Assembly: GCA_049698775.1 (NCBI GenBank)
Contig: JBAVYM010000014.1
Coordinates: 1 to 24,698 of the forward strand
DNA from: REEB76 sp049698775
GTDB lineage: Bacteria > Pseudomonadota > Gammaproteobacteria > Natronospirales > REEB76
DNA length: 24,698 bases
Reading direction: 5' to 3'
The notes beneath the pieces were generated by a model. The model ran no database searches and had not been told where the DNA came from. It was given only the letters and a program-made list of their open reading frames with translations. Positions 15,239 through 23,936 of the stretch are shown here, in pieces. Within the stretch, counting starts at the first letter, position 1, and the number at the start of each line of letters is the position of its first letter. A program made the translations under genes and the position numbers.

Positions 15239-15805
15239 TCAACCCGTCATCTGCTTTTCGCGTATCTCATCCAGCGTCTTGCAATCAATGCACTGGGTGG
15301 CGGTGGGGCGCGCTTCCAGGCGGCGGATGCCGATCTCCACGCCGCAGGAATCGCAGTAACCATATTCACCGGCTTCCACGCTGACCAGGGCCTCATCAAT
15401 TTTCTTGATGAGCTTGCGTTCCCGATCGCGGGTCCGCAGTTCTAGGCTGAATTCCGATTCCTGGGTGGCGCGGTCGTTGGGGTCAGGGAAATTGGCTGCT
15501 TCATCCTGCATGTGGTGCACGGTGCGGTCAACTTCCTCCATGAGTTCCCGTTTCCAGCCCAGCAAGATGTTGCGGAAATGCGCCCGCTGGTTTTCATTCA
15601 TGTAGGGCTCGCCCTTCTTGAGCGGATAGGGCGTGAATCCCTGGAACGTGTCTCCGGCTGATGCCTTGCGGCGCGGACGGTGCAGCCCAGCCGCAGGTTT
15701 GGCGGCGGATTTTTTGACCGGCGGCGCCTTGGCGGCAGCTTTGACAGCCGGCTTCCTTGCAGCCTTGGAAAGCGTGGTGGCAATCGCCTTTTTCTTAGCC
15801 GGCAT
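15239..15805 (-). CDS. dksA: RNA polymerase-binding transcription factor DksA
   Basis: DksA enters the RNA polymerase secondary channel and, with ppGpp, reprogrammes promoters in the stringent response. The 188 residues include the coiled coil with tip DPNDRAT (Asp108, Asp111 and Ala113 correspond to the functional tip residues) and a four-cysteine zinc finger: Cys151, Cys154, Cys172 and Cys175. The end is CKTLDEIREKQMTG, nearly identical to E. coli. About 36 extra residues at the N-terminus are rich in Lys, Ala and Pro (PAKKKAIATTLSKAARKPAV and onward), resembling histone H1-like tails. Start ATG 15805 has GGAG seven bases upstream on the minus strand and is preferred over a much longer open frame running into cysZ. 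It has its own promoter (15843-15871) and precedes gluQRS. Confidence 0.96.
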   Translation of the reverse strand: MPAKKKAIATTLSKAARKPAVKAAAKAPPVKKSAAKPAAGLHRPRRKASAGDTFQGFTPYPLKKGEPYMNENQRAHFRNILLGWKRELMEEVDRTVHHMQDEAANFPDPNDRATQESEFSLELRTRDRERKLIKKIDEALVSVEAGEYGYCDSCGVEIGIRRLEARPTATQCIDCKTLDEIREKQMTG

Positions 15806-15842
15806 CGAAAACTCCTGATTACCCGGAAATAAAGCGGGGCAG

Positions 15843-15871
15843 TTTATACAGGATTGCCAACTGCCGCGCAA
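15843..15871 (-). promoter_or_regulatory. Promoter of dksA with GC-rich discriminator
   Basis: On the minus strand TTGCGC (15871-15866) and TATAAA (15848-15843) are separated by 17 bases, 37 bases before the dksA start codon. The sequence after the -10 box is CTGCCCCGC, a GC-rich discriminator. Negative autoregulation of dksA is known in E. coli; it fits here but is inferred. Confidence 0.65.
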
Positions 15872-15918
15872 GTTTTGCAACAGTCGCATCGCGACCGTAG
15901 GTGGGACAAGCGGAGACC

Positions 15919-16659
15919 CTAAGGGTTCCGCGCTGGCGCTTCCGCCCACAACAGCGTGGCGCCGGCGACGGCCACCGGCATGATGATGAAATTCACCAGT
16001 GGGATCAGAGTACACAGGGCCGCGGCCGTGCCAAAACCGATGAGCCGCGCGCGCTGCTGGCGAAACAGCCGGCGCTGTGCCGCAAAATTGATGCCGTGGT
16101 TGCTCAATGGGTAATCGGAATACTGCATAGCCAGCATCCAGGCAGTGAATGCGAACCACAGCAGCGGCGTCAGAAAATTGAGCAGTGGCACGAACAGCAG
16201 CAGCAGGCCCAGGATGCCAATCAGGATCGCGCGCCACAGGATATACAGGGTACGCCGCAACTGATCGCGCAAGGCGGTGGCGATTTCACCTGCCAAACCA
16301 TGGCCGCTTTCAGGCCGTTTACCGGTGAGCAGGGTTTCCACGCGCGCGGACAGAAAACTGTTGAAAGGTGCGCCGACAAGGTTTGCCACCAGCGTGAACG
16401 TGTAGAAGAGGGCCACGATGGCTGCGAATGCGAAGATCACCCATAGCAGTGCCGCAAGCCAAATCAGCCAGCGCGGCAGGCTGGCGGTCCAGTGCGCGAG
16501 CCAGGCGCCAAAATAATGCGCCCCAATGGCTATCGCGGCAGCGAACAGCAAGATATTGATCACAAGCGGGATCAAAACATGACGCTTGACGCCTGGGCGG
16601 GTGAGCCAGGTGAAGCCGCGGAACAGGCAGCGTGCGCCCTCGGCGAATTCTTTCAACAC
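15919..16659 (-). CDS. cysZ: Sulfate transporter CysZ-like membrane protein
   Basis: The protein of about 246 residues belongs to the CysZ/EI24 family of inner-membrane proteins that take up sulfate for cysteine synthesis. The N-terminus (KEFAEGARCLFRGFTWLTRPG, VKRHVLIPLVINILLF) matches the family, as do LVGAPFNSFLSARVETLL and the MQYSDYPLSNHGINF block near residue 185. Hydrophobic segments lie at about 30-50, 62-95, 140-175 and 205-235. Two starts are possible: TTG 16665 and GTG 16659. I chose GTG because GAAG upstream is about eight bases from it but only two from the TTG. It lies a few bases after queF, so the two are probably cotranscribed. No cys genes are nearby, so the sulfate role rests on family membership. 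Confidence 0.88.
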   Translation of the reverse strand: MLKEFAEGARCLFRGFTWLTRPGVKRHVLIPLVINILLFAAAIAIGAHYFGAWLAHWTASLPRWLIWLAALLWVIFAFAAIVALFYTFTLVANLVGAPFNSFLSARVETLLTGKRPESGHGLAGEIATALRDQLRRTLYILWRAILIGILGLLLLFVPLLNFLTPLLWFAFTAWMLAMQYSDYPLSNHGINFAAQRRLFRQQRARLIGFGTAAALCTLIPLVNFIIMPVAVAGATLLWAEAPARNP

Positions 16660-16669
16660 GGGCAAGGCT

Positions 16670-17059
16670 TCAGGGCAGCGTGACGGCTGCGGGACTTTGC
16701 CAGCCGGGCCGGCGGTGCTCGGCCACCACTGTGGTATAGATGCCGCCGCGCACGTTGAACTCGGCGGTAAGTCGCAAGAACTTGGGCGCCAGCGCCGTTA
16801 CCAGATAATCCAGAATGCGGTTGGTCACGTCCTCGTGAAACGCACCCTGGTCACGGTAGCTCCATATATATAGTTTGAGCGCTTTTAATTCCACGCACAG
16901 GCGGTCGGGGACATACTCCAGTAACAGCTCGGCAAAATCTGGCTGTCCGGTCTTGGGGCACAGGCAGGTGAACTCGGGGATGCGGATGCGGATGGTATAA
17001 TCCCGGCCCGCGCGCGGATTGGGGAAGGTTTCCAGGGCTTCGATGTGCGGGGTGGGCAT
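16670..17059 (-). CDS. queF: NADPH-dependent 7-cyano-7-deazaguanine reductase QueF
   Basis: QueF reduces the nitrile of preQ0 to the amine of preQ1, the last free-base step before queuosine is inserted into tRNA. The 129-residue product is the short unimodular type, like the Bacillus subtilis enzyme rather than the two-domain E. coli form. The active-site block is PEFTCLCPKTGQPDF with catalytic Cys34 and Asp41. The QueF motif appears as ELKALKLYIWSYRDQGAFHE (about residues 57-76). Start ATG 17059 gives a normal N-terminus, although its ribosome site is weak. It is divergent from smc across 83 bases and leads the minus-strand block that also holds gluQRS, a later queuosine step. Confidence 0.95.
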   Translation of the reverse strand: MPTPHIEALETFPNPRAGRDYTIRIRIPEFTCLCPKTGQPDFAELLLEYVPDRLCVELKALKLYIWSYRDQGAFHEDVTNRILDYLVTALAPKFLRLTAEFNVRGGIYTTVVAEHRRPGWQSPAAVTLP

Positions 17060-17142
17060 GGGATGCGCTACTGCGTTTTCGGGCGCCGATACTTTACACT
17101 ACGCGGCCAGTACCGGCCATTGGTCTGCCATCAGCACCCAGC

Positions 17143-20100
17143 ATGCGACTCAGTAAAATAATAATGGCGGGGTTCAAGTCCTTCGTGGACCCCACGACCA
17201 TCAACTTCCCCAGCAATCTTATCGGTATTGTCGGCCCCAACGGCTGCGGCAAAACCAATGTCATAGATGCGGTGCGCTGGGTGATGGGCGAGCTCTCCGC
17301 CAAGCAGTTGCGCGGCGATTCCATGGCCGATGTGATTTTCAACGGTTCCAGCGCCCGCAAGCCCATCAGCGCTGCGTCCATCGAGCTGATTTTCGACAAT
17401 TCGGACGGCGCCATCGGCGGACAGTTTGCCAATTACGCGGAAGTATCCGTGAAGCGCGAGGTGGTGCGCGACGGCACCTCCAATTATTTCCTGAACAACA
17501 CCCGCTGCCGCCGCCGCGATGTCACCGACCTGTTCCTGGGCACCGGCCTCGGGCCGCGCAGCTACGCCATCATCGAGCAGGGCACCATCAGCCGGCTGGT
17601 GGAATCCAAGCCGGAGGAATTACGGATATTCCTGGAGGAGGCCGCCGGCATCTCCCGCTACAAGGAACGGCGGCGCGAAACCGAAAGTCGTATCCACCAT
17701 ACGCGCGAAAACATCGAGCGTCTGAATGACCTGCTGGAAGAGATCACCAAGCAACTCCAGCACCTGCAGCGCCAGGCGCGCGCGGCTGAGCGGTACAAGA
17801 CCTTGAGCGAGGAAAAGCGTCGGGTGGAGGCGGAGTTGAAGGCACTGCACTGGCGTGAACTCGATGATCAGGTGGGCAATCAGGATCACGTCGTCACCGA
17901 ACATGAAAACCGGCTCGAAGCGGCGCTGGCGGAGCAGCGCGCCATCGAGAGCGGACTTGAGACAACCCGACAGCAGCACGACGAAGCCAGCGACCATCTG
18001 AACACCGTGCAAAGCCGTGCCTATGAACTGGCATCTGCGATTGCACGGCTCGAACAGACTTTGCAGCACATCCGCGAATCCCGCAGTCAGCAGCAAAAAG
18101 ATCTGGAGGAATTGGTAAACAATCGGCGCGAGATCGAAGACCATGTCCAGCGCGATCAGGAGCACATTGCGCAGGCCAACAAGACGACTGCCGAGCTGGA
18201 GCCTGCGCATACGCGTGCCGCTGCAACTGAAAAACAATCCACTGCGGCACTGATCAAGGCCGAACAGGCCATGCAAACCTGGCAGGAGCAGTGGGATGAG
18301 TTCAACCGGGACATGAGCGACAAATCCCGTAACGCGGAAGTGGGGCGCACACGCATCGAACACCTGGAACGCGAAATGAGTCAGGCGCTGCAAAAGCGCG
18401 AGAAATTGCAACAGGAGCGCGGTTCATTGTCGGCGGATGCCGTGCGCTCCGAGATCGGCGTCATCAGCCGCACAGCGCAGCAGACCGACGCCAGCCGGGA
18501 ACAGCGCCAAGCCGAACTTGCACAGTTGACACAGACTCTGGACACGCACCGTGAGACTGAGCAGCGGCTGACGAATGACCTGCATGGTTTGCGCAGCGAG
18601 CTGGAGAATCATCGCGGCCGCCTCGCGTCGCTCGAGGCCTTGCAGCAGGCGGCGCTGGGCAAGAGCCGTGCGCAGGTGACGGAATGGCTCAAGAGCAGCC
18701 GATTGGCCGATAGCCCGCGGCTGGCGGAACTCATCAGCGTGACGCCCGGCTGGGAACGCGCGGTTGAAACCGTGCTTGGTTATCATCTTGAGGCGGTATG
18801 CGTCGAGGAACTCAGCGGTCGGGCGGCTGAATTCGCCAGCCTTTCCGGAGGTTCCCTGTCGTTTGTGGAAAAGGCGGGCCATCAGGACGCCGCGGCCGGC
18901 AGCTTGTTGAGCAAGGTCAACACAGATGTGCCGCTGGACGAATTGTTGGGCCGGGTGCGTGCCGCGGACAACTTGGAAGCGGCTCTGGGTATGCGCTCCA
19001 AGCTGGCAACGGGCGAATCCGTCATTACCCGTGAGGGCGTGTGGCTGGGCCGGCATTGGCTGCGCGTCATCCGCGATCAGGACGAGCGGGCCGGCGTGAT
19101 CGCGCGGGAACAGGAACTGAAACGCCACAAGACCGCGCTGACCGAATTGGAGCGCAATGTTGCCGCGCAGTCGGCGCGTCAGGAAACTCTGCGCCATGAA
19201 GTCAAGGAGCTGGAGTCACGCCGCGATGAACTGCAGGGCGAACTGAACCAGGCGCACCGCCAGCAGGCAGATCTGCGCGCACGGCAGCAGGGCGCCCAGG
19301 ATCGGTTTGAGCAACTCACCCAGCGCGCTGAACGTCTGGATGCGGAAATCGCCGAGCTCGATGCGCAACTGGCCGCTGCCCAAGCGGAGATCAAAAGCGC
19401 GCGCGCCGGCATGCAGACCGCGCTGGATGCCATGCACACGCTGGAATCGCGGCGTACCGGCTTGCAGCATGAGCGCGAAACCCTGCGCGCCCAGGTCGAA
19501 ACAGTGCGCGGTCATGCGAAAAGCGATGCGGATGCGATGCACGCGATCGCGCTCAAGCTGGAATCTCAACGTTCCTTGCTGGAATCCACCCAACAGAACC
19601 TGTCGCGCATGCAGGCGCAGATGACGCAGATGGAAACTCGCCGCGGCAGTTTGCAACAGGCCATGCAGGAAGCGGTGGCGCCCATGCAGCGGCAGGACGC
19701 CGAACTCAAAACCCTGCTGGGCAAGCGCGCCGACATGGATGCGGAATTGGCCGACGCACGCCGCGGACTTGAATCCCTGGCCGAGCGGGTGCGCACACTG
19801 GAACAGCAACGTCAGGAGCGCGAACACAGCGTTGAAGAGGCACGCGAGCAGGTTCAGCAGTTACGCCTGGGTACACAGGAAGCGCGCGTGCGGCGCGAAA
19901 CCCTAGTGGAACAACTGCGGGATGACGGCTATGCACTGGACGAGGTGCTCAAGGCGATACCGGAAAATGCCAACGGCCAGGAATGGTTCGAGAAACTCGC
20001 GCAGGCGGGCCAGCGCATCGAGCGTCTCGGTCCCATCAACCTGGCGGCCATCCAGGAATATACCGAACAGTCCGAGCGCAAACAGTATCTGGATTCCCAG

Positions 20101-20640
20101 TTGAAGGATTTGAACGATGCTCTCAACACTCTGGAGACGGCCATTCGCAAAATTGACCGGGAGACCCGCACACGCTTCAAGGAAACCTTTGACAAGGTAA
20201 ACTCGGGTTTGCAAACCACTTTCCCCAGGCTCTTCGGCGGAGGTCATGCGTATCTGGAGTTGACCGGCGAGGAATTGCTGGATGCGGGCGTCACCATCAT
20301 GGCGCGGCCACCCGGCAAACGGAACAGCACCATTCACTTGCTGTCCGGCGGTGAGAAGGCGCTGACAGCGGTGGCACTGGTGTTCTCGATTTTCGAACTC
20401 AACCCCGCGCCATTCTGCCTGCTGGACGAGGTGGACGCGCCACTGGACGAAGCCAACATCGGCCGGTTCGGCGATCTGGTGCGCGGCATGTCGGACCGCG
20501 TGCAGTTCGTGTTCATCACCCACAACAAGAGCACCATGGAGATGGCGAACCAGTTGATCGGTGTGACCATGAATGAACCCGGCGTCTCGCGGCTGGTGGA
20601 CGTGGACGTGGACGAGGCGGTGCGCATCGCGGCCATGTGA
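17143..20640 (+). CDS. smc: Chromosome segregation protein SMC
   Basis: SMC is the ATPase core of the condensin-like complex that compacts and separates bacterial chromosomes. The 1165 residues show the N-terminal head with Walker A GPNGCGKTN (31-39), GSSARKP and the Q-loop region. Then comes a long coiled coil (about 165-500), a globular hinge (about 520-640, TPGWERAVETVLGYHLEAVC), a returning coiled coil (about 660-985) and the C-terminal head. The latter has signature LSGGE (1067-1071) and Walker B CLLDEVDAPLDE with Asp1095 and catalytic Glu1096. This is a true SMC rather than MukB. No ScpA or ScpB gene is in the window. ATG 17143 lacks a clear Shine-Dalgarno; a TACACT at 17095-17100 could be a -10 box but has a poor -35 partner. 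Confidence 0.97.
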   Translation: MRLSKIIMAGFKSFVDPTTINFPSNLIGIVGPNGCGKTNVIDAVRWVMGELSAKQLRGDSMADVIFNGSSARKPISAASIELIFDNSDGAIGGQFANYAEVSVKREVVRDGTSNYFLNNTRCRRRDVTDLFLGTGLGPRSYAIIEQGTISRLVESKPEELRIFLEEAAGISRYKERRRETESRIHHTRENIERLNDLLEEITKQLQHLQRQARAAERYKTLSEEKRRVEAELKALHWRELDDQVGNQDHVVTEHENRLEAALAEQRAIESGLETTRQQHDEASDHLNTVQSRAYELASAIARLEQTLQHIRESRSQQQKDLEELVNNRREIEDHVQRDQEHIAQANKTTAELEPAHTRAAATEKQSTAALIKAEQAMQTWQEQWDEFNRDMSDKSRNAEVGRTRIEHLEREMSQALQKREKLQQERGSLSADAVRSEIGVISRTAQQTDASREQRQAELAQLTQTLDTHRETEQRLTNDLHGLRSELENHRGRLASLEALQQAALGKSRAQVTEWLKSSRLADSPRLAELISVTPGWERAVETVLGYHLEAVCVEELSGRAAEFASLSGGSLSFVEKAGHQDAAAGSLLSKVNTDVPLDELLGRVRAADNLEAALGMRSKLATGESVITREGVWLGRHWLRVIRDQDERAGVIAREQELKRHKTALTELERNVAAQSARQETLRHEVKELESRRDELQGELNQAHRQQADLRARQQGAQDRFEQLTQRAERLDAEIAELDAQLAAAQAEIKSARAGMQTALDAMHTLESRRTGLQHERETLRAQVETVRGHAKSDADAMHAIALKLESQRSLLESTQQNLSRMQAQMTQMETRRGSLQQAMQEAVAPMQRQDAELKTLLGKRADMDAELADARRGLESLAERVRTLEQQRQEREHSVEEAREQVQQLRLGTQEARVRRETLVEQLRDDGYALDEVLKAIPENANGQEWFEKLAQAGQRIERLGPINLAAIQEYTEQSERKQYLDSQLKDLNDALNTLETAIRKIDRETRTRFKETFDKVNSGLQTTFPRLFGGGHAYLELTGEELLDAGVTIMARPPGKRNSTIHLLSGGEKALTAVALVFSIFELNPAPFCLLDEVDAPLDEANIGRFGDLVRGMSDRVQFVFITHNKSTMEMANQLIGVTMNEPGVSRLVDVDVDEAVRIAAM

Positions 20641-20641
20641 T

Positions 20642-21298
20642 ATGTGGGAACTGCGCCTGATACTCATCCTGCTCGGCGTGGTGTTCATCGCCGCGGTGTA
20701 TCTGTTATCCCGCCAGAAGCGAAGCCGGCCGGCGGCTTTTCACCGGGATGTCCCCACGCTGGAATCGGCGGATTTGCCTGAAATTCCGTCCGCTCCTGTG
20801 CCGCCCGTGTTTGCATCCGGCGCTATGACCGAATCCAGGTCGGCCGGCAGCGGTGCCGCGCCGGACAAAAGCCAATTGATCCTGGTCTTGCATTTGGCCT
20901 GCCGCGAGCCAGCCGGTTTCGCGGGCACGGATGTCCTGGCGGCTTTGCAGGTTAGCGGCCTGCGCTATGGCCGTTATCAGGTGTTTCACCGCCTGATGAA
21001 AGACGATCCGGACCAATCCGTGTTCAGCGTGGCGAATATGGTGGAACCGGGCGTGTTGGTGCCGGATAACCTGCCGCAGGCACGCATCCAGGGATTGACC
21101 CTGTTTTTGCTGCTGCCCGGCCCACAGGACGGCGTCGCGGCCTGCGCCGACATGCTGGCTACGGCCCGCGGCCTGGCGCGTCAGTTGGGCGGCGACGTGC
21201 TGGATGAGCATCGCAACCCGCTCAGTTCCCAGGCTGCCCAGCAGATCCGCGAACGCATCCTGGAATTTCAACGGCAGATACATGTCCCGGCGCCGTAA
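20642..21298 (+). CDS. zipA: Cell division protein ZipA
   Basis: ZipA anchors FtsZ to the inner membrane and is an early divisome protein of Gammaproteobacteria. The 218-residue product has an N-terminal membrane anchor at once (ELRLILILLGVVFIAAVYLL, residues 3-22), a basic patch, a short Pro/Ala/Ser linker (about 30-75), and the C-terminal FtsZ-binding domain (about 77-215). That domain shows SVANMVEPGVLVP and the ending LRQLGG-like AR-QLGGDVLDEHRNPLS typical of the family. It is shorter than E. coli ZipA (328), entirely through a shorter linker. I chose ATG 20642, one base after the smc stop, because the longer in-frame ATG at 20573 lies inside smc and destroys the N-terminal anchor topology. 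It is likely translationally coupled to smc. Confidence 0.93.
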   Translation: MWELRLILILLGVVFIAAVYLLSRQKRSRPAAFHRDVPTLESADLPEIPSAPVPPVFASGAMTESRSAGSGAAPDKSQLILVLHLACREPAGFAGTDVLAALQVSGLRYGRYQVFHRLMKDDPDQSVFSVANMVEPGVLVPDNLPQARIQGLTLFLLLPGPQDGVAACADMLATARGLARQLGGDVLDEHRNPLSSQAAQQIRERILEFQRQIHVPAP

Positions 21299-21342
21299 GG
21301 CTGGAATTCCCCCACGATGAAACGCCAGCTGGAGCACGCACC

Positions 21343-23364
21343 ATGACCAGCCACCGGGATGCCGAACGCCGCATGCGCGCTTTGCGCGAAGAACTCAACC
21401 GGCATAACCACCTTTATTACGTGCTGGACGCACCCGAGATTCCGGACAGCGCGTATGACGGTCTGTTGCGGGAATTGCAGGCGCTGGAAACGCAATTCTC
21501 CGATCTGGTCACGCGTGATTCGCCCACGCAGCGTGTGGGCGCGGCGCCGCTCAAGGAATTCGGCGAAGTCCACCACGCAGTGCCCATGCTGTCCTTGGAC
21601 AATGCCTTCAACGACGAGGAAGTGCGAGCCTTCGATGCGCGCGTGCGCGAGCGTCTCGAAGACACCGCAGAAATTGATTACATCGCCGAACCCAAGCTGG
21701 ATGGTTTGGCCATGAGCCTGACCTATGAGCGCGGTGTCCTGATCCGCGGCGCCACCCGCGGCGACGGCAGTACCGGCGAGGACGTGACTCCCAATGTGCG
21801 CACCATCGCATCCATCCCGCTGCGGTTGCAGGGCGAGGATTACCCCGCGGTGCTGGAGGTGCGCGGCGAAGTCTACATGTCGAAACGCGGCTTTGAGACA
21901 CTCAACCACCGCCAAACGCAACGCGGTGAAAAAACCTTTACCAATCCGCGCAATGCTGCTGCTGGCAGTCTGCGGCAACTGGATTCGCGCATTACCGCGT
22001 CACGCCCACTGGAATTTTTCTGCTATGGCGTCGGCGAGATCAAGGGTGGTGCCTTGTCGGAACGTCACAGCGCCATCCTGGCGCGCTTGCGAGAATTGGG
22101 ATTACGGATGAATCCTGAAATCCGCAAGGTAAAAGGTATCGAAGCTTGCTTGGAATATTACCGCGAGATGAGCGCGAAACGCGCCACGCTGCCCTACCAG
22201 ATTGACGGCGTGGTGTACAAAGTGGACCGACTGGATCAACAGCGGCAACTGGGATTCGTGGCGCGCGCGCCGCGCTGGGCCATCGCGCACAAGTTTCCGG
22301 CGGAAGAAGCCATGACTGTGCTGCGCGCGGTGGAATTCCAGGTCGGCCGTACCGGCGCGCTGACGCCGGTGGCGCGTCTGGAACCGGTGTTCGTGGGCGG
22401 CGCCACCGTCAGCAATGCCACGCTGCACAACATGGACGAGATCGAACGCAAGGATGTGCGCGTGGGCGACACGGTGATCGTGCGGCGTGCCGGCGATGTG
22501 ATCCCGGAAGTGGCCAGCGTGGTGTTGAGTAAGCGGCCCAAGCATACCCGGCGCGTGAAACTTCCGGCCAAGTGTCCGGTATGCGGGTCGGAGGTGGTAC
22601 GTACACAGGGCGAAGCGGTGGCGCGCTGTACGGGCGGACTGTATTGTCCCGCGCAACGCAAGGAACTGATCCGGCATTTCGCTTCGCGCCGCGCTTTGGA
22701 TATTGAAGGTCTCGGCGAAAAGCTGGTGGACCAGCTCGTGGATGCGGGTTTGATACACACGCCGGCGGACATTTTCAATCTCACGGTACCCAAGCTCGCG
22801 GAACTGGAGCGCATGGGCGAAAAGTCGGCGGCAAATCTGGTGCAGGCCATTGAACACGCCCGCCGTACCACGCTGGCGCGGTTTCTGTACGCGCTCGGCA
22901 TCCGCGAGGTGGGTGAGGCTACCGCTGAAGCGTTGGCGCGGCACTTCGGCAGCCTGGACAGGCTGATGGGTGCGAATGAAACGGCGTTGTTGCAAGTACC
23001 GGACGTGGGGCCGGTGGTGGCCGCCGCCATTGCTGCGTTCTTGCACGAGGCGCACAACCGCGACGTGATCGCGGCCTTGCGCGGGACGGGAGTGCAGTGG
23101 CCGGAACAAGTGGGTGTGGCACAGTCCGAAACCGGCCGGCTGAATGGCAAGACCTTTGTTCTGACGGGTACCTTGGCGGGCATGACGCGTGATGAGGCCC
23201 GGGCGCGCATCCTGGCGCTGGGCGGAAAAGTGAGCGGCAGTGTGTCGAAAAAGACCGATTATCTGGTAGCGGGTGCGGAAGCGGGTTCGAAACTGGCAGA
23301 CGCGCGCAAACTGGGCATTGACGTGCTGGACGAACCGGCCTTGCAACGGCTGTTGGAAACATGA
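21343..23364 (+). CDS. ligA: NAD-dependent DNA ligase LigA
   Basis: LigA seals nicks in replication and repair using NAD as adenylate donor. The 673 residues (E. coli 671) are complete. An N-terminal Ia domain (LYYVLDAPEIPDSAYDGLLR) is followed by the adenylation domain with KLDG and Lys118 as AMP acceptor. Then come the OB domain, the Cys4 zinc finger (CPVCGSE, then C and YCPAQ further on), helix-hairpin-helix repeats (LGIREVGEATAEALA, LLQVPDVGPVVAAAI) and a BRCT domain (from about LNGKTFVLTGTLAGM to the end). ATG 21343 has GGAG at 21331-21334. It follows zipA by 44 bases in the smc-zipA-ligA order known from pseudomonads and relatives. Confidence 0.98.
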   Translation: MTSHRDAERRMRALREELNRHNHLYYVLDAPEIPDSAYDGLLRELQALETQFSDLVTRDSPTQRVGAAPLKEFGEVHHAVPMLSLDNAFNDEEVRAFDARVRERLEDTAEIDYIAEPKLDGLAMSLTYERGVLIRGATRGDGSTGEDVTPNVRTIASIPLRLQGEDYPAVLEVRGEVYMSKRGFETLNHRQTQRGEKTFTNPRNAAAGSLRQLDSRITASRPLEFFCYGVGEIKGGALSERHSAILARLRELGLRMNPEIRKVKGIEACLEYYREMSAKRATLPYQIDGVVYKVDRLDQQRQLGFVARAPRWAIAHKFPAEEAMTVLRAVEFQVGRTGALTPVARLEPVFVGGATVSNATLHNMDEIERKDVRVGDTVIVRRAGDVIPEVASVVLSKRPKHTRRVKLPAKCPVCGSEVVRTQGEAVARCTGGLYCPAQRKELIRHFASRRALDIEGLGEKLVDQLVDAGLIHTPADIFNLTVPKLAELERMGEKSAANLVQAIEHARRTTLARFLYALGIREVGEATAEALARHFGSLDRLMGANETALLQVPDVGPVVAAAIAAFLHEAHNRDVIAALRGTGVQWPEQVGVAQSETGRLNGKTFVLTGTLAGMTRDEARARILALGGKVSGSVSKKTDYLVAGAEAGSKLADARKLGIDVLDEPALQRLLET

Positions 23365-23367
23365 TGT

Positions 23368-23396
23368 TTGCTGCCCAGCTTGGATATAAAATATAC
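23368..23396 (+). promoter_or_regulatory. Candidate promoter for the DUF1499 lipoprotein gene
   Basis: TTGCTG at 23368-23373 and ATATAC at 23391-23396 are 17 bases apart, and the region between is A/T-rich (ATATAAAATATA). It lies between the ligA stop and the GTG start at 23445, which would leave a leader of roughly 40 bases. The -10 match is only moderate. Confidence 0.3.
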
Positions 23397-23444
23397 CCCG
23401 TCCATTTTGCCGGCGGCGCCGGCCGGATCTCCAGGAGACTGCTT

Positions 23445-23936
23445 GTGCGGCATGCCGGAATAGTTTTGGTATTCGTGATGCTTGCGCTCGGCGCGTGCAG
23501 CACCATTCTGACGCCGACCTTCGGTGTGCGCGAAGGACAGCTTGCTGCCTGCCCGACGAACCGCGATTGCCTGTCCACTCAAGATAACAATACTGGTTTG
23601 TATATTGCACCGCTGGTCTATACCGGCAGCCACGCACAGGCCCGCAGCGATCTGCTCACCGCCGTGAATGCAGTGGGGCAGGGCCGCATCGTTTCCAATC
23701 ACCGCAATTACATCCGCATCGAGTATCCGATCGTCGGCCGCTCCGAACATGCTTCGGAATACTACTACCAGCCTGAGAATGCGGTGGACGACGTGGAGTT
23801 TTATCTCGACCCCGAGCGGCGCATCATCGAGATGCGATCCATTGCCCGGCTGGGATTGTTTGACGTGGGCGCCAACCGCGCACGGCTGGAGCAGATTCGC
23901 GCGGCATTCAACAAGCTGCAGCAATCGCATCGGTGA
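23445..23936 (+). CDS. DUF1499-type putative lipoprotein
   Basis: The 163-residue product has a short basic start, a hydrophobic core (GIVLVFVMLALG) and the lipobox LGAC with lipidated Cys18, so it should be an envelope lipoprotein. The remainder (REGQLAACPTNRDCLST near the start, NAVDDVEFYLDPERRIIEMRSIARLGLFDVGANRARLEQIRAAF at the end) matches the DUF1499 family, whose function is unknown. I set the start at GTG 23445 because AGGAG at 23433-23437 is seven bases upstream and this gives a clean signal peptide. The ATG at 23361, which overlaps the ligA stop, would add 28 residues and bury the signal. It could be read from ligA or from the candidate promoter at 23368-23396. Confidence 0.82.
   Translation: MRHAGIVLVFVMLALGACSTILTPTFGVREGQLAACPTNRDCLSTQDNNTGLYIAPLVYTGSHAQARSDLLTAVNAVGQGRIVSNHRNYIRIEYPIVGRSEHASEYYYQPENAVDDVEFYLDPERRIIEMRSIARLGLFDVGANRARLEQIRAAFNKLQQSHR

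Noticed and set aside
15806..16237. Upstream in-frame extension of dksA to 332 codons
   Set aside because: It runs through the dksA promoter and antisense to cysZ. ATG 15805 has a good ribosome site and gives the normal protein.
20573..20641. Longer zipA start inside smc
   Set aside because: The extra residues (WWTWTWTRR) are an out-of-frame reading of the smc tail. ATG 20642 puts the membrane anchor at the N-terminus as in the family.
23361..23444. ATG overlapping the ligA stop as the start of the lipoprotein gene
   Set aside because: It would place 28 residues before the signal peptide. GTG 23445 has a well-spaced AGGAG and a clean lipoprotein signal.
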